Assembly (NCBI GenBank): GCA_963847145.1 | Contig: CAWJYN010000001.1 | Location: 186,001 to 250,000 of the forward strand | DNA from: JABFRJ01 sp963847145 | GTDB lineage: Bacteria > Pseudomonadota > Alphaproteobacteria > Rhizobiales > Hyphomicrobiaceae | DNA length: 64,000 nt | Direction: 5' to 3' | Shown here: positions 56,498 to 64,000 of the stretch, piece by piece | How positions within the stretch are numbered: position 1 is the first letter of the stretch | How the letters are laid out: the number at the start of each line of letters is the position of its first letter | The notes under the pieces: model-generated | Database searches by the model: none | What the model saw: only the letters and a program-made list of their open reading frames with translations | Told to the model about the DNA's origin: nothing | Program-made: the position numbers and the translations under genes

Positions 56498-56807
56498 TTG
56501 AAACCTCCATGAGTATGCCAGCATGCAGGCCGCTCGCTGCCCGGCGGGGCAAAACAACGGCTTTGGCAACAGCTTATGGGCGATCTGCCCGCGCAGCAAT
56601 GCTATTGCGGCTTAGCCTCCTGGCAGCCTTAATGACTGGCTCGAACGCTACGGGCAGTCCGCGACGTCACGGCTCCCGGGGGAAATCCGCCCTGGTAATC
56701 ATGTCGCGGCCGCAGCCGTGGCGTGCGCGATCGGCGGTTGATTGGCGCCCTTTGGCATGAGACAGTACGCTACCGTATAGCATGGCGCGACGCAGGGGCA
56801 CCCAGAC
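56498..56807. other. divergent intergenic region with promoter
   Basis: About 310 bp between the divergent peptidoglycan-binding gene and the HMG-CoA-synthase-like gene. No gene is seen. It contains the promoter listed next and nothing else that I recognise. Confidence 0.55.
56752..56781 (+). promoter_or_regulatory. sigma70-type promoter of the HMGCS-like/thiolase operon
   Basis: TTGGCA (56752-56757, 5 of 6 to the -35 consensus), an 18-base spacer, then TATAGC (56776-56781, 4 of 6). The start of transcription would fall about 20 bases before the ATG at 56808. Confidence 0.45.
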
Positions 56808-58271
56808 ATGATCGGGATCGTTGGTTTTGGCGGCTATGTGCCGCGCCTCCGGCTGAGCCGCCGCGCCGTCGTCGAGGCCAACGCGTGGTACGCGCCGCAG
56901 CTCGCCGGCAAGGGCAAAGGCAGCCGCGCCATGGCCAACTTCGACGAGGACAGCCTGACGCTGGCCGTCGCCGCCGCGCGCGATTGCCTGGGTGCGAGCG
57001 ACGACCGGGGCCACGTGTCCGGCATTTATCTGGCGTCGAGCACGCTGCCGTTCGCCGAACGCCTCAATGCTGGCATTGTCTCAGAAGCGCTGACCCTCAG
57101 CGAAACAACCGAAGCCGTCGACCTGGGTGGCGCACAGCGATCAGCGCTCACCGCCGTCTCGCTCGCACTTGGCAAAGCGGGCACATCGGGCGGCAACCGC
57201 CTGGTCATCGCCGCCGACAATCGCAAGGCACGCGCCGCCAGTGCGCAGGAACTCGACTATGCCGACGGCGCCGCAGCCCTCCTGCTCGGCACCAAGAACG
57301 TCGTCGCCGAATTCCTCGGCGCGGGCACCATCACCGCAGACTTTGTCGATCACTTCCGCGCTGCGGGCGAGGAGATCGACTACCACTGGGAAGAGCGTTG
57401 GGTGCGCGATGAAGGGCTCGCAAAGATCGCACCCAAAGCGATCGCCGCTGCGCTGAGGCAAGCCAAGGTGGAAGCCGGCAAGATTGATCACTTCATCTTT
57501 CCGTCGACGTTCGCCAAGATCGACCAGCAACTTGCCAAGGCATGTGGTATCCGCGCCGAGGCCGTTGTTGATGCGCTTGCTGTGTCGGTCGGCGATACCG
57601 GCACGGCGCACGCGCTGCTGCTGCTGGCCCACACGTTGGAGTCAGCCAAGCCCGGCGCTTTGATCCTGGTCGCTCAGTTCGGCAGCGGCGCTGAAGCCAT
57701 GGTGTTCCGCGTCACCGACGCCATCAAATCGTTCCGGCCCGCCAGAGGCGTTGCGCAATGGATCGCCCGTGGCGTCGAGGAAAAGAATTATACCAAGTTC
57801 CTTTCCTTCAACGATCAGCTGCGCCTCGAACGCGGCATGCGCGGCGAGCAGGATCGCAAGACGGCGCTGACAACCGCGTGGCGTGAGCGGCAGGCGATTT
57901 TGGGCCTCGTCGCGGGCCGCTGCGAAGTCACTGGCTCGGTGCACTTCCCACCCTCGAGGCTCTCGCACGACCAAGGCAAACCGCTGCTCGACACGCAACG
58001 CCCCTACAAGCTTGCCGACCGTAAGGGCCGCGTGCTCAGTTGGTCAGCCGAGTATTTGTCGTTCCACAAGTCGCCGCCCCACACCTATGGGCAGGTGGAC
58101 TTCGTCGGCGGCGGCCGCATCCTGATGGAATTCACCGACGTCGGCAAAGGCGACATCGCGTCTGACACCGAGGTCGAGATGGTGTTCCGCATCAAAGACG
58201 TCGACGACCGCCGCGGCTACACCCGCTACTTCTGGAAAGCCACGCCCATTCGCGCCGCGAAACCGGCTTAG
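56808..58271 (+). CDS. HMG-CoA synthase-like protein fused to a DUF35 OB-fold domain
   Basis: 487 residues. The first 345 resemble archaeal-type HMG-CoA synthase / KAS III (VGFGGYVPRLRLSR, LTLAVAAARDCL, SGIYLASSTLPFAERL, LDYADGAAALLLGT, VGDTGTAHALLLLAH). From about 365 a DUF35-like OB domain follows (VAGRCEVTGSVHFPPSR, RGRVLSWSAEYLSFHKSPP, GGGRILMEFTDV). Catalytic residues of the fold appear lost. The active-site Cys aligns with Q110 (VDLGGAQRSALTAV), and the His of FHQPN aligns with P232 (HFIFPSTFAK). The thiolase gene follows 11 bases later. Archaeal thiolase, HMG-CoA synthase and DUF35 form one complex, so a complex with a scaffold-like or altered synthase half is plausible. Confidence 0.8.
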   Translation: MIGIVGFGGYVPRLRLSRRAVVEANAWYAPQLAGKGKGSRAMANFDEDSLTLAVAAARDCLGASDDRGHVSGIYLASSTLPFAERLNAGIVSEALTLSETTEAVDLGGAQRSALTAVSLALGKAGTSGGNRLVIAADNRKARAASAQELDYADGAAALLLGTKNVVAEFLGAGTITADFVDHFRAAGEEIDYHWEERWVRDEGLAKIAPKAIAAALRQAKVEAGKIDHFIFPSTFAKIDQQLAKACGIRAEAVVDALAVSVGDTGTAHALLLLAHTLESAKPGALILVAQFGSGAEAMVFRVTDAIKSFRPARGVAQWIARGVEEKNYTKFLSFNDQLRLERGMRGEQDRKTALTTAWRERQAILGLVAGRCEVTGSVHFPPSRLSHDQGKPLLDTQRPYKLADRKGRVLSWSAEYLSFHKSPPHTYGQVDFVGGGRILMEFTDVGKGDIASDTEVEMVFRIKDVDDRRGYTRYFWKATPIRAAKPA

Positions 58272-58282
58272 GAGCACTTTTC

Positions 58283-59485
58283 ATGGCCACCGGCATCAAA
58301 GACAAAGTCGCCATTCTTGGGATGGGCTGCTCGAAGTTCGGCGAGCGCTGGGACGCGAGTCCGGAAGACCTGATGGTCGAGGCCTATACAGAGGCGATGA
58401 CGGACGCCGGCATCGGCCCCGAACAACTCGATGCCGCGTGGTTCTCGACGCATATGCCAGACATTGGCGTCGGCCGTGCCGGCTTCCAAATGGGCATCGC
58501 GCTGCGGCTGCCCAACATCGGTGTCACGCGCGTTGAAAATGCCTGCGCAGGCGGCACGGACGCCGTGCGCGGTGCGGTTTATGCGGTGGCGTCCGGCGCC
58601 TGCGATATCGCCATCGCTCTTGGCATGGAAAAGCTGAAAGACACCGGTTACGGCGGCTTGCCCGTCGCGAGCCCTGGCACGTTCATCCCGCAGTGGTACC
58701 CGAATGCGGTGGCACCCGCCAACTTCGCGCAGCTCGCGTCCGCCTACCAACGCAAGTTCCAGGTCGATCCCGGACTGTTGAAGCGCGCTATCTCACGCGT
58801 GTCGATCAAAAGCCATGCCAATGGCGCCAAGAACCCCAAGGCGCACTTCCAGCAAGCCATCACCGAAGAGCAGTGCCTCAAGGCCCCCATCATCGCTGAG
58901 CCGCTGGGGCTCTACGACTGCGCGGGCGTCTCCGATGGCGCCGCCGCCGTCATCGTCACCACACCAGAAATCGCCAGGAGCCTCGGCAAGCGCGATCTGG
59001 TCACGTTCAAGTCTGTGCAGCTCGCCGCGTCGAATGGGTGGGAAATGCATTCCAACGACTGGGACGGCGCGTATGTTCATACCGCCCGTATCGCTGCCAA
59101 ACGCGCTTATGCCGAAGCGGGCGTCACCAAACCGCGCGACCAGATCAGCATGACCGAAGTGCACGACTGCTTCTCGATCACTGAACTCGTCACCATGGAG
59201 GATCTTGGGCTCTCAGATGACGGCATGGCCGTGCGCGACGTGCTCGACGGCATGTTCGATGCCGACGGCAAGATCCCCTGCCAGATCGACGGCGGGCTCA
59301 AATGCTTCGGCCACCCGATCGGTGCCAGCGGCATCCGCATGCTCTATGAAATGTATCTCCAGCTGCAAGGCCGCGCTGGCCCGCGCCAGCTGAAGAACCC
59401 CAAGCTTGGCCTCACCCACAATCTCGGCGGCCAGCCGTCGCAAAACGTCTGCTCGGTGACCATCGTCGGGCACCAAGGTGCGTGA
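58283..59485 (+). CDS. thiolase family protein (SCP2-like acetyl-CoA acetyltransferase)
   Basis: 400 residues. The thiolase fold is complete: nucleophile C88 in RVENACAGGTDAVRGA, H294 in EVHDCFSITE, and H344 in LKCFGHPIGASG, then NLGGQPSQNVCSVTIVG. It condenses or cleaves acyl-CoA units. The sequence is of the SCP2/archaeal type rather than the FadA/PhaA type. It is 11 bases after the HMG-CoA-synthase-like/DUF35 fusion gene, and its N-terminus starts MATGIKDKVAILGMGCSKFG. It is very probably a partner of that protein. Confidence 0.9.
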   Translation: MATGIKDKVAILGMGCSKFGERWDASPEDLMVEAYTEAMTDAGIGPEQLDAAWFSTHMPDIGVGRAGFQMGIALRLPNIGVTRVENACAGGTDAVRGAVYAVASGACDIAIALGMEKLKDTGYGGLPVASPGTFIPQWYPNAVAPANFAQLASAYQRKFQVDPGLLKRAISRVSIKSHANGAKNPKAHFQQAITEEQCLKAPIIAEPLGLYDCAGVSDGAAAVIVTTPEIARSLGKRDLVTFKSVQLAASNGWEMHSNDWDGAYVHTARIAAKRAYAEAGVTKPRDQISMTEVHDCFSITELVTMEDLGLSDDGMAVRDVLDGMFDADGKIPCQIDGGLKCFGHPIGASGIRMLYEMYLQLQGRAGPRQLKNPKLGLTHNLGGQPSQNVCSVTIVGHQGA

Positions 59486-59610
59486 CGGGACTATCATCCT
59501 CGCTGATGAGCTCTGCAATGTCGGGGCGGCGAGACGGCAAAAGCAGGGGTTCTTATTCCGCTACCAGTGCGATAGTCAGCGGAGCCATTCATTGTGCTGG
59601 ACGCCCCGCT

Positions 59611-60759
59611 ATGCCGACATCGTACCGCGACTTGTTCGACATCCCCAATGACGTCGCCTATCTCAATGCGGCCGGCTACAGCCCGCTGCCGAAAGCAACA
59701 GTCGCAGCGGGCCACGCCGCCATGGGCAACAAGGCGCAACCCTGGCGCTTGGGCGCTGACTTCATCTCGGAGCAGAACGAGCGCGCGCGCTCAGCGGCCG
59801 CGAAACTGATCAACGCGCATCCCGACGACGTGTCGTTGATCCCATCGGTCGGCTACGGGATTGCCACCGTCGCCAAGAACCTCGCCATCCCGCGCGGCAG
59901 CCGCGTACTGGTGCTTGAGGATGATCACACATCACCAGTCCTCGAATGGCAGGTCCGCGCTGAAGCCCAAGGTTTCAGCGTCGATACCGTCGCGCGGCCG
60001 CCTGACCTCGATTGGACGGCGGCCGTACTGGCCGCCATGCAACGCGCCGGCGCACCCCCATTGGCGGTCGTCTCTATCTCATCGGTGCATTGGTCGGATG
60101 GCGCCGTTCTCGACATGGACGCAATCGCCGCCGCCACACGCCACCACGGCGCTGCGTTCATTCTCGATGCCACCCAAAGTGTCGGCGTCATTCCCATCGA
60201 TGTGATGTCGCTTGATCCGGACGCGATGGTCTTCCCGACGTACAAGTGGCTGCTCGGCCCCTATGCCCGTGCTTTCCTCTACCTCGCCAAGCGCCGGCAG
60301 TCAGGCGTCCCGCTGGAGCAGACACAACACAGCCGCCGCAACGTCCGCGCCGACAACGATGTCTATTTCACCGATCTCGCCTTTGCCGACACTGCCCGCC
60401 GCTTCGACATGGGCCAGCGTGATCACTTCGTGTCCATGCCCATGACGTCCACCAGCCTGGACCTCATCAACACGCTTGGCCCAGCTACCATCATGCAGGT
60501 GCTCAAGCCCCTCACCGATCGTCTCGCCGACGGCCTCGCCAGCCTGCCGGTGTCGCTGACACCGGAACAGCACCGGACACCGCACATCCTCGGTGTGGGT
60601 TTTCCAAAAGGCCGCCCCGCCGATCTGCAGCAACGGCTCGCCAGGCAGAACGTCTTCGCTGCCATGCGGCTCGGCAAGCTGCGGCTCAGCCCGCACATCT
60701 ACAACACTGCCGCCGATATCGATCGCGCCGTTGCCGCGTTGCGCTCGGCGCTCGGCTAG
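59611..60759 (+). CDS. class V aminotransferase-fold PLP protein
   Basis: 382 residues from ATG 59611 (MPTSYRDLFDIPNDVAYLNAAGYSPLP). The PLP-binding Lys is in FPTYKWLLGPYA, with the Asp and Gln of FILDATQSVGVIPID before it. The fold matches cysteine desulfurase / kynureninase / isopenicillin-N epimerase-like proteins. No catalytic Cys loop typical of desulfurases is seen, so an aminotransferase, lyase or epimerase role is more likely. The frame upstream to 59482 has no support. It follows the thiolase gene and may belong to the same pathway. Confidence 0.82.
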   Translation: MPTSYRDLFDIPNDVAYLNAAGYSPLPKATVAAGHAAMGNKAQPWRLGADFISEQNERARSAAAKLINAHPDDVSLIPSVGYGIATVAKNLAIPRGSRVLVLEDDHTSPVLEWQVRAEAQGFSVDTVARPPDLDWTAAVLAAMQRAGAPPLAVVSISSVHWSDGAVLDMDAIAAATRHHGAAFILDATQSVGVIPIDVMSLDPDAMVFPTYKWLLGPYARAFLYLAKRRQSGVPLEQTQHSRRNVRADNDVYFTDLAFADTARRFDMGQRDHFVSMPMTSTSLDLINTLGPATIMQVLKPLTDRLADGLASLPVSLTPEQHRTPHILGVGFPKGRPADLQQRLARQNVFAAMRLGKLRLSPHIYNTAADIDRAVAALRSALG

Positions 60760-60836
60760 GGCAAGTTGCCGCGATGCTGCCCGTCCGCCGCGCCGATACC
60801 GAACAGTTCTCGCCCCGCGCTCTGCAGCGGGAAATC

Positions 60837-61094
60837 ATGCTTTGGACTACCAAAGACGGCCGCGAGATCCCGCTCGATGAGATGTCCGACGACCATATCG
60901 CCAACGCTTTGCGCGTGCTGACGATCTGGCGGTCGCGCGTCAAGAAGCAAGACGCCGACGCCGCCATCGTGCGGGAACTTCGCGACGCTATTGATCGCTT
61001 CAAGCGCATTCAACGGCAGCGCCGCAAAGACGTGCCGGCGGAAGAAAGGCCGCAGCGCAAGTCGCTCGGTTTCCAAAAGCGGCGCACCTTGTGA
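60837..61094 (+). CDS. hypothetical protein, about 85 residues
   Basis: From ATG 60837 the product starts MLWTTKDGREIPLDEMSDDHIANALRVL, a pattern I have seen in short conserved hypothetical proteins. It continues with a basic helical region (ELRDAIDRFKRIQRQRRKDVP). No domain, signal peptide or membrane segment is seen. An in-frame ATG at 60774, 15 bases after the aminotransferase stop, would add 21 residues and place it in the same operon. Confidence 0.5.
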   Translation: MLWTTKDGREIPLDEMSDDHIANALRVLTIWRSRVKKQDADAAIVRELRDAIDRFKRIQRQRRKDVPAEERPQRKSLGFQKRRTL

Positions 61095-61267
61095 GCTGCT
61101 GGCTGTGACACACTGGTCGTTGGCTCCGTTTTGCAAGACGGGCAATTGTACATGAATTTCTCGCACTTGAGGGTTGCCATCGCTATCCTCGGCTGTTAGT
61201 CGGCCCCGGTCGAACAGCGCGCCTTGTCTAACAGTGGCTGTTCATGTCCCAATCGAGGAACAGTCCG

Positions 61268-61585
61268 ATGACATTCATGAAATTGACTGCTGCTGCCCTT
61301 TCGCTCGCGCTTGGTGCTTCGGTTGCCATGGCGCAGACGGCGACCACGCCGGCTGCCCCGGTTGCTCCGAAGCCCCCCGTCGCTGCAACGGCACCAGCTC
61401 CGACGGCTCCGGCCGCTGCTGCAACGGCCGCCAAGAAGGGCGCCAAGCAAGCCATGACCGAAGAAGGCAAGGCGTGCTCAGCTGAAGCTGATGCCAAGAA
61501 CATTCATGGCAAAGAGCGCAAGAAGTTCCGCGCTGCTTGCATGAAGGGCAAGACGGCTGCTGCCGCTCCGGCCAAGAAGAACTGA
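61268..61585 (+). CDS. PsiF-repeat exported protein
   Basis: 105 residues from ATG 61268 (GAGG about ten bases upstream). A signal peptide (MKLTAAALSLALGASVAMA) is followed by an Ala/Pro/Thr-rich linker and one PsiF repeat: KACSAEADAKNIHGKERKKF ending RAACMKG, with its two spaced Cys. PsiF-type proteins are small periplasmic proteins named from phosphate-starvation genes; molecular function is unknown. No Pho box is apparent upstream. A strong terminator follows. Confidence 0.82.
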   Translation: MTFMKLTAAALSLALGASVAMAQTATTPAAPVAPKPPVAATAPAPTAPAAAATAAKKGAKQAMTEEGKACSAEADAKNIHGKERKKFRAACMKGKTAAAAPAKKN

Positions 61586-61610
61586 ACGCAGGCTTTGATC
61601 TGAATTCTGG

Positions 61611-61643
61611 CCCTGCGAGAGCACTCTCGCAGGGTTCTTTTTT
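61611..61643 (+). terminator. rho-independent terminator of the psiF-like gene
   Basis: A perfect 11-base stem CCCTGCGAGAG / CTCTCGCAGGG (61611-61634) with a two-base CA spacer, followed by TTCTTTTTT. It is four bases before the lutC stop on the other strand. Confidence 0.9.
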
Positions 61644-61646
61644 GGG

Positions 61647-62336
61647 CTATTCACGCACCAGGATCACGCACATGCGGCGTGGTCCGTGGGCGCCCATCAC
61701 GAGTTTGCCGCCGATATCGCCGGTGCGCGACGGGCCGGAGACGAAATTGACCGTCCGCGGCATTTGGCCAGAGCCGTAGCGCGCCCGCACCTTGGGCCAG
61801 ACATCCTCGTAGCCACCGACGAGATCGCTGTCCGCGACCACGACGACGTGCGTCTCCGGCACGTAGTTCAACGTCACGGGATTGTCGGCACCAGAAACCA
61901 GCGCCAAGGTGCCCGTTTCAGCAACACCTGCGACAGCGCGGCTCAAGCCTGTTTCATCGGTGGCCGCTGCCGCACCGGCATCGCGCTGCAAGGTGGGTTC
62001 CTTGCTCCACGGCATCGCCGACAGAGTGCCGTCATCACCGCAACGGATTGCTTGCGGCAGGTTATTTGAACGCAGATATTGCGCCACTGCCGTTGGCACC
62101 TCGGCGGCCGAGGCCACCTCGATGACGGTCGCTGACTGCCCGACGAGATGCGCCTTGAACAGCGCCCGTAACTCATCGTGGGATTTGTTGATCCGCGCCG
62201 GCCGTGGGTGCTTTGGCGGCGCCGCCAGACGTTGCGCCACATGCGCGCGCCGTTCGGCCGCCGGCGGCCCATCTTTCAGAACGCTTTTGAGCTTGGCGAA
62301 GACACGCGTGCGCGCCGCCTGGTTGTCAGGGCTCAT
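61647..62336 (-). CDS. lutC: LUD-domain lactate utilization protein C
   Basis: 229 residues. LUD domain with the late motifs TGTLALVSGADNPVTLNYVPETHVVVV and FVSGPSRTGDIGGKLVMGAHGP. Third subunit of the LutABC L-lactate oxidation system (with LutA and LutB). The ATG overlaps the lutB stop (ATGA), giving tight coupling in the order lutA-lutB-lutC. A terminator hairpin for the opposite gene lies four bases downstream of its stop. Confidence 0.92.
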   Translation of the reverse strand: MSPDNQAARTRVFAKLKSVLKDGPPAAERRAHVAQRLAAPPKHPRPARINKSHDELRALFKAHLVGQSATVIEVASAAEVPTAVAQYLRSNNLPQAIRCGDDGTLSAMPWSKEPTLQRDAGAAAATDETGLSRAVAGVAETGTLALVSGADNPVTLNYVPETHVVVVADSDLVGGYEDVWPKVRARYGSGQMPRTVNFVSGPSRTGDIGGKLVMGAHGPRRMCVILVRE

Positions 62337-63761
62337 GTCCGACCTCCTGCCTGGCGCTCAGCCCACAGCTGTTGGAACGTGCGCCCTTGCGGGGCTGGCA
62401 GGTCGCGATGCTTGGTCCAGCCACTGGCGAACGGCATCGTTGCGAACCGCCCGCGCCGTCCGAACAACGATAGCGCCGGAATGCCGAGCTTGGCCGCGAG
62501 ATGATACAACTTCGGCCGCTTGGCGAAGTAGGCCCACAGCTTGAGGCCGCTCTTGTAACCAGCCGGGACATCTCCCGCCGCGAACTCCGCCTCTCGCCAG
62601 TGCCGCATCAGTTTCGGCAGCGGGATCTTCATCGGACACACGTCCGCGCACTTGCCGCAGAACGTCGACGCATTGGGCAGATTGCCCGCCGCCTTCACAC
62701 CGATCAGCGCCGGTGTCAGCACCGCGCCGATGGGCCCCGGATAAACCCAGCCATACGCATGGCCACCGATGGCGCCGTAGACAGGGCAGTGGTTCATGCA
62801 TGCGCCACACCGAATACAGCGCAGCACCTCTTGGAACTCCGTGCCGATGCAAATCGGTGCGCCCGTTGTCCAGAATGACGACGTGGTAGTTGATCGGCCC
62901 ATCTGGATCGCCCGGGCGGCGCCCACCCGTCGAAAACGTCGTGTAGGTCGAGCACTCCTGCCCCGTCGCCGAACGCGCCAGCAGCCGCAGAATGGTCGAC
63001 ACATCTTCCAGCGTCGGCACCAGCTTTTCGATGGACGTGATCACCACGTGTGTTTTCGCCAGCGATTGCGTCAGATCGCCGTTGCCCTCGTTGGTGACGA
63101 TGATCGACGAGCCGGTTTCGGCCACCAGAAAGTTGGCCCCTGTAATGCCAACGTCGGCAGTGAGAAACTTCTGTCGCAAAATCTTGCGCGCCTCATCAAC
63201 GAGCTGCTCGGGCTCAGCCAACACGCGATCCTTCGGCAGATGGGTATGCAGGCGGCGGAAATCCTGCTCGACCTGCCCCTGCGTTAGATGGATCGCCGGC
63301 GCAATGATGTGGCTTGGTGTCTCGTGCCGGATCTGCACGAGATACTCGCCGAGATCGGTTTCCACCACCTCAATCCCGCCAGCCGCTTCGAGATGCGCGT
63401 TCAGCCCAATTTCTTCCGACACCATGGACTTGCCCTTGGTGACGATCTTGGCATCGGCATCGCGGCAGATCTTCAGGATGATTTCACGTGCGTCTGCAGC
63501 CGTTTCGGCAAAGTGCACAATCGCACCCGCTTCGCGTGCCTTTTTCTCGTAAGCTTCGAGGTAAAGATCGAGGTTGGCGATGGTGTGGTTCTTGATCTCC
63601 TTGGCCACTTCGCGCAGGTCTTCGAACTCAGGCAGCGCAGCCTTGGCGCGCGCGCGATTGGCAACCAGCCCACCCTTGAGATTGCCCAGCGCCGCTTGCA
63701 GCTGCTTGTCATCAAGCGCAACGGCGGCGTTGGCTTTGAACGTGTGCGCGGTCGAGTTCAT
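62333..63761 (-). CDS. lutB: LutB iron-sulfur protein (apparent frameshift near 62849)
   Basis: Iron-sulfur subunit of the lactate oxidation complex. From ATG 63761 the LUD part runs to VVILDNGRTD. The C-terminal half holds two [4Fe-4S] ferredoxin motifs (RCIRCGACMNHCPVYG and TFCGKCADVCPMKIP). These halves are in different frames: a one-base insertion (G on the plus strand at 62849) separates GRTDL from IGTEFQEVL. Without it the product is a normal 475-residue protein ending at 62333. As given, translation would run into an Arg-rich dead end. It overlaps lutA and lutC by four bases each. Confidence 0.9.
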
Positions 63762-64000
63762 GGGCGTTCTCCGATTGCCGGCGCCGACAAGTCGCCTGCC
63801 AGCACTTCCGCCACATGCCGCACTTGAATGGGGCTGCCCTGGCGCTTGAGCTTGCCGGCCATGTTCATCAGGCAGCCGAGATCGCCAGCCAGCAGCAGTT
63901 CCGGTTTTGTCGCTGCTGCGGCGTCGGCCTTCTTCTGCACCATCGCATTCGAGATGTCGGGATACTTGATCGAGAACGTGCCACCGAAGCCGCAGCACAC
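63758..64000 (-). CDS. lutA: LutA/LldE Fe-S oxidoreductase, C-terminal fragment at the window edge
   Basis: About 80 C-terminal residues. The VCCGFGGTFSIKYPDIS motif and KPELLLAGDLGCLMNMAG are the CCG-domain features of LutA/GlpC-type electron-transfer proteins. The start lies beyond the window. The TGA overlaps the lutB ATG (ATGA at 63758-63761). Confidence 0.88.
   Translation of the reverse strand: MCCGFGGTFSIKYPDISNAMVQKKADAAAATKPELLLAGDLGCLMNMAGKLKRQGSPIQVRHVAEVLAGDLSAPAIGERP

Overview
The window is a gene-dense, high-GC bacterial chromosome segment. Product similarity and gene order point to an alphaproteobacterium of the order Hyphomicrobiales (Rhizobiales). The signs are a DUF2007 gene and a TrmN6-type methyltransferase divergent from a polyprenyl diphosphate synthase gene, a TIGR02301 protein, a rhizobial-type proline-rich TolA, an NDUFAF6-like squalene/phytoene synthase protein and a lutABC operon. 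Genus cannot be fixed from the sequence. No rRNA, tRNA, CRISPR array, transposase or phage gene was recognised.

Layout. 1-9.3 kb: prfB (partial, with a programmed +1 frameshift site), a glycerophosphodiester phosphodiesterase, dnaE, a three-gene cassette on the minus strand (HupE/UreJ-like permease, 59-residue exported Cys protein, DUF4198 protein) and a DUF169 protein. 9.3-16.7 kb: a SnoaL-like exported protein, an anmK operon divergent from nagA (peptidoglycan amino-sugar recycling), tgt whose product lacks all four zinc ligands, a protein made of three YbjQ-type repeats, and a squalene-synthase-fold protein. 16.8-22 kb: a large exported GDSL hydrolase, a TIGR02301 protein, then a small accessory stretch with a TIR / membrane / coiled-coil / SUMF1-type gene and a toxin-antitoxin pair, all carrying frameshifts. 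22-23.2 kb: a VOC protein and purN. 23.5-29.5 kb: polysaccharide genes (GT4, a GT2-phosphoglycosyltransferase fusion, a CpsD-like P-loop protein with a defective Walker A, a jelly-roll lyase-like protein, and a type I secretion ABC membrane domain without its ATPase).

29.6-36.1 kb: fatty-acid/CoA genes (acyl-CoA dehydrogenase, DMT permease, enoyl-CoA hydratase, acyl-CoA synthetase, acs). 36.2-48.1 kb: mostly housekeeping (dapF, amidase, lepB, comEC, gltX, fabI, two GSTs, TrmN6-type methyltransferase, DUF2007, polyprenyl synthase). 48.1-50.5 kb: tolQRA with a palindromic repeat between tolQ and tolR, followed by about 1.2 kb of repeat-bearing noncoding DNA. 51.7-56.5 kb: aroQ, a tiny basic protein, hisS, argE, a Rieske-type protein that has lost both histidine ligands, and a peptidoglycan-binding protein. 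56.8-60.8 kb: an HMG-CoA-synthase-like/DUF35 fusion without the usual catalytic residues, an intact thiolase and a class V aminotransferase-fold protein. 60.8-64 kb: small proteins (including PsiF-like) and a lutABC operon running off the end.

One pattern crosses the window. At least six genes, including the essential gltX, carry an apparent single-base insertion whose removal restores a family-typical protein end. This looks more like insertion errors in the assembly than like true decay. By contrast, the prfB frameshift has the known recoding signal and is genuine. The observations most worth following are the His-less Rieske protein, the HMG-CoA-synthase-like/DUF35 fusion, the zinc-less Tgt, the triple YbjQ protein and the ATPase-less ABC domain coupled to a lyase-like gene.
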